DNA of 64,000 nucleotides from Ensifer sp. USDA 6670. GTDB lineage: Bacteria; Pseudomonadota; Alphaproteobacteria; Rhizobiales; Rhizobiaceae. The notes under the pieces were generated by a model. It had not been told where the DNA came from. It saw only the letters and a program-made list of their open reading frames with translations, and made no database searches. Every line of letters starts with the position of its first letter. Within the stretch, counting starts at the first letter, position 1. Made by a program: the position numbers and the translations under genes. Positions 8,628-18,357 of the stretch are shown piece after piece. The DNA lies in NCBI GenBank assembly GCA_000421085.1, contig ATWE01000001.1, positions 496,001 through 560,000 of the forward strand, in the 5' to 3' direction.

Positions 8628-8672
8628 TGAAACTGTAGTTTCTTGATGTATCATTGAGAAACTAAGTTTTCA
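8628..8672. promoter_or_regulatory. RpiR operators, copies 2 and 3, before the MFS gene
   Basis: TGAAAC-TGTA-GTTTCT (8628-8643) matches the rpiR upstream palindrome in half-sites and spacing. A second imperfect dyad, TGAGAAAC...GTTTTCA (8655-8672), lies about 15 bp further on. Both fall 30-75 bp before the MFS ATG at 8701. The rest of 8481-8627 shows no gene. Confidence 0.55.
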
Positions 8673-8700
8673 CGCTCGTTCAACCACAAGGGGAACAACA

Positions 8701-10164
8701 ATGGCAGCGGAAAATATGGTGCCGACCGGCGGGAGTTCGCCGGTCATTCGACAACTGGAATCGGCTTTCACCAAAATCGGCGTTACCGGCGCGCACAAGC
8801 AGATCCTCGCCCTCGTCCTGATCGGTTGCCTGTTCGACAGCTTCGAACAGAATACGATCGGCGTCGCCGGCCCCATTCTCAAGGAGCACTGGGGTCTCAC
8901 CGGCACGGATATCGGATTTCTCAACACGATCACCTTCGGCAGCGCCGCCATCGGGCGACTGCTGTCGGGCATTCTCGGCGACCGCTACGGCCGACGGGTC
9001 ATGCTGACGATCAATCTCCTGCTCTTCACCATCGGCTCGGCGGCCTGCGCGATTGCGCCGAACTTCACCATGCTTTGCTTTGCCCGCGCGATCGTCGGCT
9101 TCGGCGTCGGCGGCGAAATCTCGACGGCGGTCACGATGCTCTCGGAATTCTGCTCGCCGAAGTTTCGCGGCACGGCGGCGGGTCTCGTGAATGTCGGGGC
9201 CGGCGGCTTCGGCAACTTCCTGGCGCCGGCATTCGGTCTGCTGATATTCACGCTTTTCCCCGGAGAAAACAGCTGGCGCTGGCTATTTGCGTCGCTGGCG
9301 CTGCCGGCGCTTCTGGTCGTCTTCTATCGCCGCTTTGTACCCGAGACACCGCGGTTCCTCGCCTCGAAGAACAGGATCGGCGAGGCGAACAAGGTACTGT
9401 CCATCCTGGCCTCAGGCTCACTGAAACCGCGCAATCTCGTGGTACAGGAATACCTGACGACAGACCATATGACGGGCGAGGCACCCGAGAAGAGCGACTG
9501 GCGGGAACTCTTCCGCGCACCCTTCATCGGGCGGACCATACCGGTAGCGATTGCCATTCTCATGAGCTATGGCGCGCAATTGTCGGTCCTGACGCTGATG
9601 CCCGTCATCTTCGTCTCGATGGGCTATACGCTCTCCGGCAGCCTGCTCTACAGCATGATCATCCAGAGCGGCAGCGTGCTCGGTGCGATCGCCGCTTCGA
9701 TGTTCGGCTACTATCTGCCGCGCAAGAAGGTGCTGACCGTGGGTGCGGCGCTCGCCTGCCTTGCGGCGGTGTCGATCGTCACGCTCGGCAGCAATATTTA
9801 CCTCGTTCTCCTGTTCGGAGCCATCTTCCAGTTCTTCGTCCTGCTCCTCAACACGTCGATCTGGATCTACGCGCCGGAACTTTTCCCGACGAGAATCCGT
9901 GCCTTCGGGGTGGCTCTCATTCTGGCAACGGGATCGGCGGCCGGCTCGTTCGTGCCCACGATTTCCGGCATGCTGTTCGACAGCTACGGAATGATCGGCG
10001 TCTTCGGGCTTGCTGCGGGAATGTACGCGGTCTTCGCATTCTGCATCCAGCTTGGCCCGGAAACCTACGGCCGGTCGATGGAGGATCTCTCGCAACCGGC
10101 GGAGGCCGATCAGCCCAAGGCAGCGCAGCAGCAAGGGCCAGTCGTCGCGGAGCTGAGAACGTGA
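8701..10164 (+). CDS. MFS transporter (sugar/organic-acid symporter type)
   Basis: 487 residues with twelve predicted hydrophobic segments. The MFS signature between helices 2 and 3 is present as GDRYGRRVMLT, and PETPRFL near the middle matches the sugar/aromatic-acid porter groups. RBS AAGGGGAACAAC precedes ATG 8701. The stop codon overlaps the GTG of the next gene (GTGA), so the two are translationally coupled. Two RpiR-type palindromes lie upstream. The partner gene belongs to the hydantoin-racemase superfamily, so a cyclic amide or small organic acid is a possible substrate; this is inference. Confidence 0.88.
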   Translation: MAAENMVPTGGSSPVIRQLESAFTKIGVTGAHKQILALVLIGCLFDSFEQNTIGVAGPILKEHWGLTGTDIGFLNTITFGSAAIGRLLSGILGDRYGRRVMLTINLLLFTIGSAACAIAPNFTMLCFARAIVGFGVGGEISTAVTMLSEFCSPKFRGTAAGLVNVGAGGFGNFLAPAFGLLIFTLFPGENSWRWLFASLALPALLVVFYRRFVPETPRFLASKNRIGEANKVLSILASGSLKPRNLVVQEYLTTDHMTGEAPEKSDWRELFRAPFIGRTIPVAIAILMSYGAQLSVLTLMPVIFVSMGYTLSGSLLYSMIIQSGSVLGAIAASMFGYYLPRKKVLTVGAALACLAAVSIVTLGSNIYLVLLFGAIFQFFVLLLNTSIWIYAPELFPTRIRAFGVALILATGSAAGSFVPTISGMLFDSYGMIGVFGLAAGMYAVFAFCIQLGPETYGRSMEDLSQPAEADQPKAAQQQGPVVAELRT

Positions 10165-10820
10165 ACTCTCATCTCCTGCTGATCAATCCGAACAGCTCGC
10201 AGGCGACGAGCGAGATGATGGTCTCCATCGCGCACAAGGCTGCGAATGGACGCCTGGCCGTGGCAAGCGCCACGGCCAGGCGCAGTCCCCGGATGATCCT
10301 GAAGCCGGACGAACTGGCAGCCGCCGCCGACGAGGTGGTGGAAATCGGAACCAAACACGAGCCGGGCTGCCTCGGGATCATCGTCAGTGCCTTTGGCGAT
10401 CCCGGACTTGCCCTGCTTCGCGAGCGTGTCGGTATCCCGGTCGTGGGCATCTGCGAGGCTTCGATGCTGGAGGCTTCGCGGGATGGACGACGGTTCGGGG
10501 TTGCAACCACGACGCCCGACCTCGCGGATGCGATCGCAGAGCGGGCACGGCATCTGGGGCTTTCGCATCTCTACTCCGGCATCCGCTGCACGCCCGGCGA
10601 TCCGCTCGCCGTTTCCGGAGACGAGGAGCGCCTGCGGACTCTGCTTTGGCACGCAGTTCGCGCCTCCGTCGACCTTGATGGGGCAGAGGCAGTCATCATC
10701 GGCGGCGGCCCGCTCGGACAGGCCGCCGAGCAACTGCAGCCGCTATTCGATGTGCCCGTCATCGGTCCTATCCCGTCCGCCGTAATGCGGGTTCTCGGGC
10801 TGTTGCAGGTCGAGGCCTGA
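10161..10820 (+). CDS. Hydantoin/aspartate racemase-superfamily protein lacking both catalytic cysteines
   Basis: 219 residues, starting at a GTG that overlaps the MFS stop codon as GTGA. INPNSS near the N-terminus and FGDPGL near residue 80 place it in the hydantoin racemase group of the Asp/Glu racemase superfamily. Known hydantoin racemases have Cys before the FGDPGL-type motif and in a later LGC motif. Here the equivalents read SAFGDPGL (Ala77) and IIGGGPL (Gly182). Classical two-base racemisation is therefore unlikely, and the protein may be a lyase, hydrolase or binding protein. Coupling to the MFS gene suggests it acts on the imported compound. Confidence 0.8.
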   Translation: MNSHLLLINPNSSQATSEMMVSIAHKAANGRLAVASATARRSPRMILKPDELAAAADEVVEIGTKHEPGCLGIIVSAFGDPGLALLRERVGIPVVGICEASMLEASRDGRRFGVATTTPDLADAIAERARHLGLSHLYSGIRCTPGDPLAVSGDEERLRTLLWHAVRASVDLDGAEAVIIGGGPLGQAAEQLQPLFDVPVIGPIPSAVMRVLGLLQVEA

Positions 10821-10972
10821 GTGCAATTTCCGGCGGAAACTTGGAAACCGTCGCGTTTCATGATCTTAATTGGAGCCAAACCGGATCACTCCGCTGTGTC
10901 ATTGGGACATCGAAGCAATCCGGCCCCTCCCGGCAGTCTGAAAATCACCGTGATCAGGGAAGCGGACATTCG

Positions 10973-11872
10973 ATGTCTTCCGCCGAAACGCCCGAAATCA
11001 GTACAGCCCTCGTCGAACAGTTGATTTCCGAGCAGTTTCCGCAATGGGCGGACCTGCCGATAAGGCCGGTCAAGTTCGGTGGGTGGGACAACAGGACCTT
11101 TCACCTGGGCGACGATATGAGCGTGCGGTTGCCGAGCGCCGCCCATTACGCGCTTCAAGTGGAAAAGGAGCAGCACTGGCTGCCTCGACTTGCGCCGTAC
11201 CTGCCGTTGCGTATTCCTGCGCCTTTGGCCATTGGGCGGCCGGGCAGGGGCTATCCGTGGCATTGGTCCGTCTATCGATGGCTCCGGGGCGAGACCGCGA
11301 CCCATGCGCCCATTGCCGACCTCGTCAGTTTTGCGACGACGCTCGGTGAATTCCTGGCTGCGCTGCAACGGATCGACGCGTGGAGCGGCCCGCCGCCCGG
11401 ACAACACAATTTCTTCCGTGGCGGTCCTTTGGCCGTCTACGACCACGAAACGCGCCGGGCACTCGAAGCGCTCGAGGGCACGATCGACGTTGCCGCCGCA
11501 CGGGTGGTGTGGGAGGCGGCGCTTGCCTCTGCGTGGAACAATGCTCCCGTCTGGTTCCATGGCGATGTCGCCTCCGGCAACCTCTTGGTCGAAGACGGCC
11601 GCTTGAGCGCCGTGATCGACTTCGGCACGTCCGGCGTCGGCGATCCAGCTTGCGACCTGGCGATTTCCTGGACGATGTTCGATGAAACAAGCCGCGCCGC
11701 ATTCCGGGACGCCCTTCCGCTCGACGAAGAGACCTGGGCGCGTGGCCGTGGATGGACCTTGTGGAAGGCGCTGATCGTTGCCGCCGAAATGCCGGGCACC
11801 GATCGACTGGAAATCGAAAAATCGCGGCGGGTCATCGATGCCGTTCTTTCGGATCATCGCCGCTGTGAGTAG
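10973..11872 (+). CDS. Aminoglycoside phosphotransferase (APH)-fold small-molecule kinase
   Basis: 299 residues from ATG 10973 (AGGGAAG 11 nt upstream). The kinase-like fold shows the catalytic loop HGDVASGNLLV near residue 200 and the metal-binding VIDFGTSGVGDPACDLA. The N-terminal lobe has FGGWDNRTFHLG in place of a glycine-rich loop. This APH family includes many proteins with no link to drug resistance, such as sugar, choline and amino-acid kinases. Nothing nearby points to antibiotic resistance, so a metabolic kinase of unknown substrate is the safer reading. Confidence 0.85.
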   Translation: MSSAETPEISTALVEQLISEQFPQWADLPIRPVKFGGWDNRTFHLGDDMSVRLPSAAHYALQVEKEQHWLPRLAPYLPLRIPAPLAIGRPGRGYPWHWSVYRWLRGETATHAPIADLVSFATTLGEFLAALQRIDAWSGPPPGQHNFFRGGPLAVYDHETRRALEALEGTIDVAAARVVWEAALASAWNNAPVWFHGDVASGNLLVEDGRLSAVIDFGTSGVGDPACDLAISWTMFDETSRAAFRDALPLDEETWARGRGWTLWKALIVAAEMPGTDRLEIEKSRRVIDAVLSDHRRCE

Positions 11873-11907
11873 CGAACCTTAATCCCGCGTCCTGTTGTCG
11901 ATGCGGT

Positions 11908-12666
11908 TCAACCGGAAACGCGCGCGGTGGACTGACCGCACCACGACTGTGGCTGCCCGGTTCGCCTTCTGGCGAGCCCCTCCGATATGAGGATGGCTCC
12001 GAGGGATCTGCCGTTCCTGACGACGAGCCGCCGCTTGCCCGGCTCGTCGCCCTGGGTGGTTTCGGATGCAACGAGGGCGAAGTTTCCGGAATTCAACAAC
12101 TCGCGCAATCGAGCCTTGGCATAAGAACCGCGCGACCGTTCCTCGTCGCATTTCGCGAGCTTCGTTTCCGGGGCGTCGATATCGGCGATGAGGATTCTCT
12201 GGCCCTGGTACAGGAAGGTATCGCCGTCGAGAACGCAGTTATCGTGGCGGATGCCGCAAAAATAGAAGGTGCCGCTCTCGGCCGGGCGCAGGCTCGCCTG
12301 TTCGAGAGACTGCCTAACCGGCAGCTCGACGGGTGCAGGCGGGATCAATGCGGTCCTCGGCGGTATCGACCCGGTCTGTTCCTTCGGACGGAAAGGGATC
12401 GGAATGGTTGCCAGCTCCACCTTCTTTGGCGGTTTCTGCTCGGCCGGTTTCTTCGCCTGCGCCTTTTTTTCCGCCGGTTTCTCGGCGTGCGAAAGCAGTG
12501 CCGTCAGCTTCGATGCGCCGGGCAGATCTCTGAACTCCCCCCGATGCTCGTAGGCCAAAATCCCGCCGACGATGACTGCGGCCGCCAGATACCAGCGGCC
12601 CATACCGCTCCGGCTGCTCTTGCGGGCGGTGCTGCGCTTTCGTCTTTTGGAATTTGCCTTGGTCAT
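11908..12666 (-). CDS. Membrane-anchored thermonuclease (SNase-like) family protein
   Basis: 252 residues. A very basic N-terminus precedes one transmembrane helix (about 24-41), then a Lys/Pro/Ala-rich linker, then an SNase-like domain (about 135-245) with CVLDGDTFLYQGQRILIADIDAPE and ARLRELL. SNase folds cleave nucleic acids using Ca2+; here Arg/Glu catalytic positions are only partly recognisable (APETKLAKCDEE). The anchor and linker suggest the domain faces the periplasm. It appears monocistronic. Related rhizobial proteins are annotated as thermonuclease-family; nuclease activity is not assured. Confidence 0.8.
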   Translation of the reverse strand: MTKANSKRRKRSTARKSSRSGMGRWYLAAAVIVGGILAYEHRGEFRDLPGASKLTALLSHAEKPAEKKAQAKKPAEQKPPKKVELATIPIPFRPKEQTGSIPPRTALIPPAPVELPVRQSLEQASLRPAESGTFYFCGIRHDNCVLDGDTFLYQGQRILIADIDAPETKLAKCDEERSRGSYAKARLRELLNSGNFALVASETTQGDEPGKRRLVVRNGRSLGAILISEGLARRRTGQPQSWCGQSTARVSG

Positions 12667-12801
12667 GGGATTCGGTCCTCGATTGCGGCGGCATTATCGG
12701 GACCAGGGGTTAGTGAAAGGTTGTCGTAGCTGCGAGGGGGCAAATCATTTCAGTGTTCCACACTTTTCCTGATCCCGCTCTGATTACAGCGCTGCATAAG
12801 G

Positions 12802-12831
12802 GAAGGGCGGCACCTGCGGGAGCCGCCCTTC
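12802..12831. terminator. Hairpin downstream of the Gly/Asp-repeat protein gene
   Basis: Perfect 10-bp stem GAAGGGCGGC/GCCGCCCTTC with a 10-nt loop, in the 302-bp gap 12667-12968. Most likely it ends the minus-strand transcript from 13742. There is no T-tract, so confidence is limited. The rest of the gap shows no gene. Confidence 0.4.
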
Positions 12832-12968
12832 AGAAGTTACCATTGACGTTGCTGGACAAGCGCCCCGGCTTGTCACTTTCCCAGTCTAGCCGTAAGCCGT
12901 CAACGGTCGCGATTGCTCTTCTTGCTGACGCCAGGGACTTCCGTCACCGCGGCCATGGCCGCGGCTGC

Positions 12969-13742
12969 TTACTTATCGCCCTTGGCTTTCCCGCCCTTAT
13001 CCTTCCCGCCTTTACCTCGGCCGTCCTGATCGCTCTTATTGTTGTCCTGGTGGCCCTTGCCGCCGTCCTGGTCACCCTTCCCGTTGTCCTGGTGGCCCTT
13101 GTCGCCGTCCTGGTCACCCTTCCCGTTGTCCTGGTGGCCTTTGCCGCCGTCCTGGTTACCCTTGCCATTATCCTGGCCACCGCCACCGCCACCGCCGTTG
13201 TCGCCACCGCCGCCACCGCCGTTGTCGCCACCGTCGCCCCCGCCGTTGTCGCCACCGCCGCCGCCGTTGTCGCCACCACCGCCGCCGCCGTTGTCGCCAC
13301 CGCCGCCACCGCCGTTGTCGCCGCCGCCGCCGCCACCGCCGCCGCCGCCGCCACCGCCACCGCCACCGCCGCCACCACTACCGCCGCCACCGCTGCTACC
13401 GCCGCCGCTGCTACCGCCACCGCCCTTGCTGCCGCCGCTTTTGCCGCCTCTCGTTGGACCGCTTGCCGTGGAGTCACTGCGATCGTGACGTCCGGTGCCA
13501 GCACCGATGGACGCCGTCGTCAGGGGCGGACACATCCTAATCTGCGCGGGGGTGAGAATCTTCGACCGGTTTAGTGCAACGCAACATGCCGCGAAGTTGT
13601 CCTCCGAAAGGGGACTGCACTGACGGGCAGTCATGCGCTGGCGCTGTACTGCATCCGCATCCGTCGTAACGACTACGGCTCCTATCGAGGCTGTGGAAAG
13701 TATGAAGAATGTCTGAAATATCGATCTATTAATTCTTTTCAT
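12969..13742 (-). CDS. Secreted Gly-rich/acidic repeat protein
   Basis: 257 residues from ATG 13742, preceded by AGGAG; an ATG at 13811 has no ribosome site. The N-terminus (about 1-32) looks like a signal peptide. A Cys-containing segment follows (about 38-75; QCSPLSEDNFAACC and MCPPL), then a Gly run with GGGGGDN repeats (about 95-190), then 14-residue repeats of the type GKGDQDGGKGHQDN (about 190-240) and a basic Gly/Lys end. The Asp/Asn/Gly repeats could bind divalent cations, but no RTX nonapeptide is seen. It is divergent from a LapG-like protease gene. No function is assigned. Confidence 0.6.
   Translation of the reverse strand: MKRINRSIFQTFFILSTASIGAVVVTTDADAVQRQRMTARQCSPLSEDNFAACCVALNRSKILTPAQIRMCPPLTTASIGAGTGRHDRSDSTASGPTRGGKSGGSKGGGGSSGGGSSGGGGSGGGGGGGGGGGGGGGGGGGDNGGGGGGDNGGGGGGDNGGGGGDNGGGDGGDNGGGGGGDNGGGGGGGQDNGKGNQDGGKGHQDNGKGDQDGDKGHQDNGKGDQDGGKGHQDNNKSDQDGRGKGGKDKGGKAKGDK
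13041..13166. repeat. Three tandem 42-bp repeats inside the Gly/Asp-repeat gene
   Basis: Units at 13041-13082, 13083-13124 and 13125-13166 differ by a few bases and encode 14-residue repeats on the minus strand. The adjacent 13180-13440 is a near-pure CCG/CCA triplet tract encoding poly-Gly. Both are prone to copy-number change. Confidence 0.9.
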
Positions 13743-13936
13743 TTCTATACTCCTAAAAACATTAACTTTAAAAATACTTTTTAGAATTGAATTAAAATTA
13801 ACTGTGGTCAATTTACAAATTATTAGTAGATGGCCATATCACTGCCTCATTTCGGGTTATCAACCATGGCTTAATCTATCTTAGCTAGTCTCTACGGCGG
13901 ACCGGGGGACTTATGCCCGCCGTTGGAGAACGCCTC

Positions 13937-14503
13937 GTGAAACGCTTCATTGCGCAGACCGTCTTTTTGTTGCTAATTGCGGCCCCGGGGGCTGCCGATG
14001 CCGGTACAACCATGAGGACTGCCGGCAAGGCCTTCGCGCCGCCGGCCTTCGCATCCTTCTGCGTCCGCGAGCCGCGGCTCTGCAACACTGGCGGCGGCAA
14101 GAAGGCCGTCGTTCTCGCTCCGGAAAAAATCAGCGAGCTCAAGCAGATCAACAGCACCGTCAATGCAAGCATCCGCGAACGCAGCGACCGCGCAAATGTC
14201 GGCAAGGACGATGACTGGCGTGTGCCGACCGCTTACGGAGACTGCGAAGACTTTGCAATTCTGAAGAAGCGGGAACTCCTGAAAAGAGGTTGGCCGGCGT
14301 CGGCTCTGCTACTTACGGTTGCGCGGTACCGCGGGGAGGGCCACACGGTTCTCACCGTCCGCACGAGCGAAGGGGACCTTGTGCTCGACAACAGGACCAA
14401 CTCGGTCAGAGATTGGTCACGCACCCCTTATAATTACTTCGCCCGGCAGTCTCAGTCGAACGGTAAGCGCTGGGAATTGATCGCAGGCGCCCAAAATATC
14501 TGA
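13937..14503 (+). CDS. Transglutaminase-like cysteine protease (BTLCP, LapG-like)
   Basis: 188 residues from GTG 13937, chosen because GGAGAA lies 8 nt upstream and the product then begins with a clean signal peptide (MKRFIAQTVFLLLIAAPGAADA). An ATG 24 nt earlier is possible. The catalytic triad is visible: Cys in YGDCEDFA, His in GEGHTVLTV and Asp in LVLDNR. The BTLCP family includes LapG, a periplasmic protease that releases adhesins under c-di-GMP control. No LapD-like gene is in the window. The divergent neighbour is a secreted repeat protein, but a protease/substrate link is only a guess. Confidence 0.85.
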   Translation: MKRFIAQTVFLLLIAAPGAADAGTTMRTAGKAFAPPAFASFCVREPRLCNTGGGKKAVVLAPEKISELKQINSTVNASIRERSDRANVGKDDDWRVPTAYGDCEDFAILKKRELLKRGWPASALLLTVARYRGEGHTVLTVRTSEGDLVLDNRTNSVRDWSRTPYNYFARQSQSNGKRWELIAGAQNI

Positions 14504-14689
14504 TTTCGACTGAAAGGACGCTTTTCCCGGGCGGGAAAACCGTTACTGCCTGGAAGTGATCTAAGGACTGTTGATTTTCATCTGGAGTTTATGACGGCGA
14601 GATGGCCGGTCTCATCGGCGCGCGCGTGGCGATGCGCTTGAATTTCCTGAGTACCGACTGCGCGGCCTACTGCATGTTTCTTTTGATCG

Positions 14690-14880
14690 CGGCCGACTAA
14701 GCACAGGGACGAGGGCTGCCCGAGCAGGGTGAAATACGCATCCATGCCGAGCATCAGCTTGCCGCCATCGTGGATAGGCCGACGATGGTGCCGGCCATCG
14801 GAGCATAGATCTTGCTATAGCAGAGATCGACCCGATCGCGGTCGGTCTCAAATGCAGGGATTCCCGTAAACCGCGCCGAA
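14690..14880 (-). pseudogene. Decayed MacA/HlyD-type periplasmic adaptor remnant
   Basis: No intact gene lies between 14504 and 14949. On the minus strand one frame (about 14880-14776) gives ETDRDRVDLCYSKIYAPMAG, resembling the lipoyl/barrel junction of MacA-like membrane-fusion proteins (LGYTRIxAPxDGxV). After a frameshift a second frame (about 14773-14701) gives KLMLGMDAYFTLLGQP, like the MacA segment GQKxxFTVLGxP. The order and spacing fit a compressed, frameshifted relic. It lies divergent to a TetR gene that may once have controlled the efflux system. The similarity is from memory, not alignment. Confidence 0.45.
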
Positions 14881-14933
14881 TATTCAAAACCGCTTGACGT
14901 CTCCCGATCGGACAATTAGAAACGCCACGAACC

Positions 14934-14947
14934 GTACCGTACGGTAC
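14934..14947. promoter_or_regulatory. TetR operator overlapping the tetR promoter region
   Basis: Perfect 14-bp palindrome GTACCGTACGGTAC just before the TetR start. A TTGACG -35 element (14894-14899) lies upstream, with a weak -10 near 14916-14921. The position suits autorepression. Confidence 0.65.
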
Positions 14948-14949
14948 TG

Positions 14950-16690
<1,741 letters not shown>

Positions 16691-16712
16691 GATCCGCCTG
16701 CAATGAACAGAA

Positions 16713-16740
16713 GGAAGCCGGAGCTCACGCTCCGGCTTCC
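16713..16740. terminator. ilvC terminator hairpin
   Basis: Perfect 12-bp stem GGAAGCCGGAGC/GCTCCGGCTTCC with a TCAC loop, 22 nt after the ilvC stop and 14 nt from the convergent gene's stop. It probably serves both strands. Only a weak T-rich stretch follows. Confidence 0.75.
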
Positions 16741-16754
16741 TCATTTGCAGCGTC

Positions 16755-17009
16755 TTACATTGGATCCATACCCTTCATGGCATTCGCCATATGGGACTTG
16801 CACTTTTCCTGATCGTTCGCCGTCAGTGCCTCCTTGGCCATGGCGAGCTCCTTCTGCGCCATCTCCTTCCGACCCGTGTCGGTGATCTGGCCCACGTCAG
16901 TCTCGAGCTTCGTCATGCCTGCCTGGTCGCAAACCAGATCGGCCTGGGCAAAGGCTGGGGACACGCAAGCGGCGGATATCGCGGCTGCAACCAACAATTT
17001 TCTCAACAT
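16755..17009 (-). CDS. Small exported protein of unknown function
   Basis: 84 residues with an N-terminal signal peptide (LLVAAAISAACVSPAFAQA, cleavage near residue 22). The mature part is short, charged and helical, with one early and one late Cys (VCDQAG and EKCKSH) that may form a disulfide. RBS TGGAGG precedes the ATG. It is convergent with ilvC across a shared hairpin. I do not recognise a named domain; periplasmic location is the only firm prediction. Confidence 0.8.
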   Translation of the reverse strand: MLRKLLVAAAISAACVSPAFAQADLVCDQAGMTKLETDVGQITDTGRKEMAQKELAMAKEALTANDQEKCKSHMANAMKGMDPM

Positions 17010-17245
17010 TTATAACCTCCAGTTTCGTCGCTTCATGCGATACACGGCTCCAAACCGCCGAGGGACCGATCAGTTCCTTGCAGCAAGCTGCAGTGCGTTG
17101 CACGGAAAGCCGCTACAGACTTTTCCCGGAAGTGCTCTGAGTACGCAGTGACGCGCGGCAGGCGCGTCGGCATTGAGAATCGCGACGGCGTCGCTATCCT
17201 GCGAGGCGCGGGCCTTCGGCCAGCCTCGAGCGAGGGCGAAATCCG

Positions 17246-18199
17246 ATGTCACCAACACGCCGTAAGCTGACCACCATTTTCTGCGCAGACGTGCAGGATT
17301 ATTCGCGCCTGATGGGGAAAGACGAGGAAGGAACGCTTGCGGCTCTCAAGCGCAGCCGGGACGCCATGGCGCGCCTGATCGAGACGCATGAGGGACGGGT
17401 GGTCAACACCTGGGGCGACGGGGTGATCGCGGAATTTCCGAGCGTGGTCGAGGCGGTGAGGGCGGCGATAGACGTTCAGAACGAGTTGGCCGGACTGAAT
17501 GCCGAGCGGCAAGGCGAGGCGCGGATGGATTATCGCATCGGCCTCAATCTCGGCGATGTGATCGCTGACGGTGACGACCTTTACGGCGACGGCGTCAATA
17601 TTGCGGCTCGCCTGCAAGCCTCGGCGCCGGCCGGTGGCATCGTGATTTCGAGCACCGTCTATGATCAGGTTCGCAACAAGCTGGCCGTCGGCTTCGAATT
17701 CCTTGGCGCGCTGACGGTCAAGAACATCGACGGGGGCGTTCCGAGTTATGTGGTCCAGATCGGAACGACCGAGGGCGCGGTGTCGCAAAAAGGGGGCAGA
17801 AACTGGGGGAGACCGGGTGCACTTTCGGACCGCGGGACCCCGGCCGCCCACGCCGGGGCAGGGCGAGCGACGATCGTAGAACGCGCAGCAGCAGGCCGTC
17901 GCCTTTTCGGCGTCCTCGCCGTAGTCGCAGCGGCGGTCGTTGCCATAAACCTGCTTTCCTGGGAGGGAACGTTCTGGGCCAGATGGCCACTATTTGCGCT
18001 GGCCTTGATCGGGGTGCTCCGTTGGCTGTGGGCGTCCACGCGGCTCGACCGCGGGCTCGCCCTGCTCGGGGCAGCCGGATTTGCGGTCCTTGCGGTCAAT
18101 CTCCTTTCCTGGGAGGGGAGGTTCTGGGCGGTGTGGCCTCTGCTTGGAATTGCGGTTGCGGCGGGCATTCGGTGGGTCACGCGCCGTCCCGGGCGGTGA
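17246..18199 (+). CDS. Class III adenylate/guanylate cyclase with C-terminal 2TM repeats
   Basis: 317 residues. The N-terminal CHD cyclase domain (about 8-175) keeps the key residues: metal Asp in CADVQDYS, second metal Asp in TWGDGVIAEF, and the transition-state Asn/Arg pair in YGDGVNIAARL. It should therefore be able to make cAMP (or cGMP) from NTP. A Gly/Ala/Arg-rich linker leads to a C-terminal membrane region (about 215-315) with the segment NLLSWEGxFWAxWPL twice, an internal duplication of the small 2TM module. Unusually, the cyclase precedes the membrane part. There is no obvious sensor domain or operon partner. Confidence 0.88.
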   Translation: MSPTRRKLTTIFCADVQDYSRLMGKDEEGTLAALKRSRDAMARLIETHEGRVVNTWGDGVIAEFPSVVEAVRAAIDVQNELAGLNAERQGEARMDYRIGLNLGDVIADGDDLYGDGVNIAARLQASAPAGGIVISSTVYDQVRNKLAVGFEFLGALTVKNIDGGVPSYVVQIGTTEGAVSQKGGRNWGRPGALSDRGTPAAHAGAGRATIVERAAAGRRLFGVLAVVAAAVVAINLLSWEGTFWARWPLFALALIGVLRWLWASTRLDRGLALLGAAGFAVLAVNLLSWEGRFWAVWPLLGIAVAAGIRWVTRRPGR

Positions 18200-18357
18200 G
18201 CACCGGCTCGCATAGGTTAAGCGCCGGAATGCATGCGGTGTAACCGGAAGTTGACGGGACTGGGCAAGCCGTGCATTGTGCCCCCCGAGGGAAGATAAAG
18301 CTCAGCAGGCATTCGCATCGGAACGACGTTCAGATAACCTTTTCGGGGGGCACTGTG

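Noticed and set aside
8826-10160. Long upstream extension of the racemase-like frame
   Set aside because: It is a shadow frame of the MFS gene; the GTG at 10161 overlapping the MFS stop is the credible start.
10973-11872. Aminoglycoside resistance determinant
   Set aside because: The APH fold covers many metabolic kinases and there is no resistance or mobile context.
13041-13166. Regular 42-bp repeats considered as a CRISPR-like array
   Set aside because: The units are contiguous with no spacers and encode in-frame protein repeats.
12753-13574. Plus-strand frame with hydrophobic repeats (VLVALAAVLVTLPVV-like)
   Set aside because: It is the antisense reading of the Gly/Asp repeat gene; the hydrophobic pattern comes from the triplet repeats.
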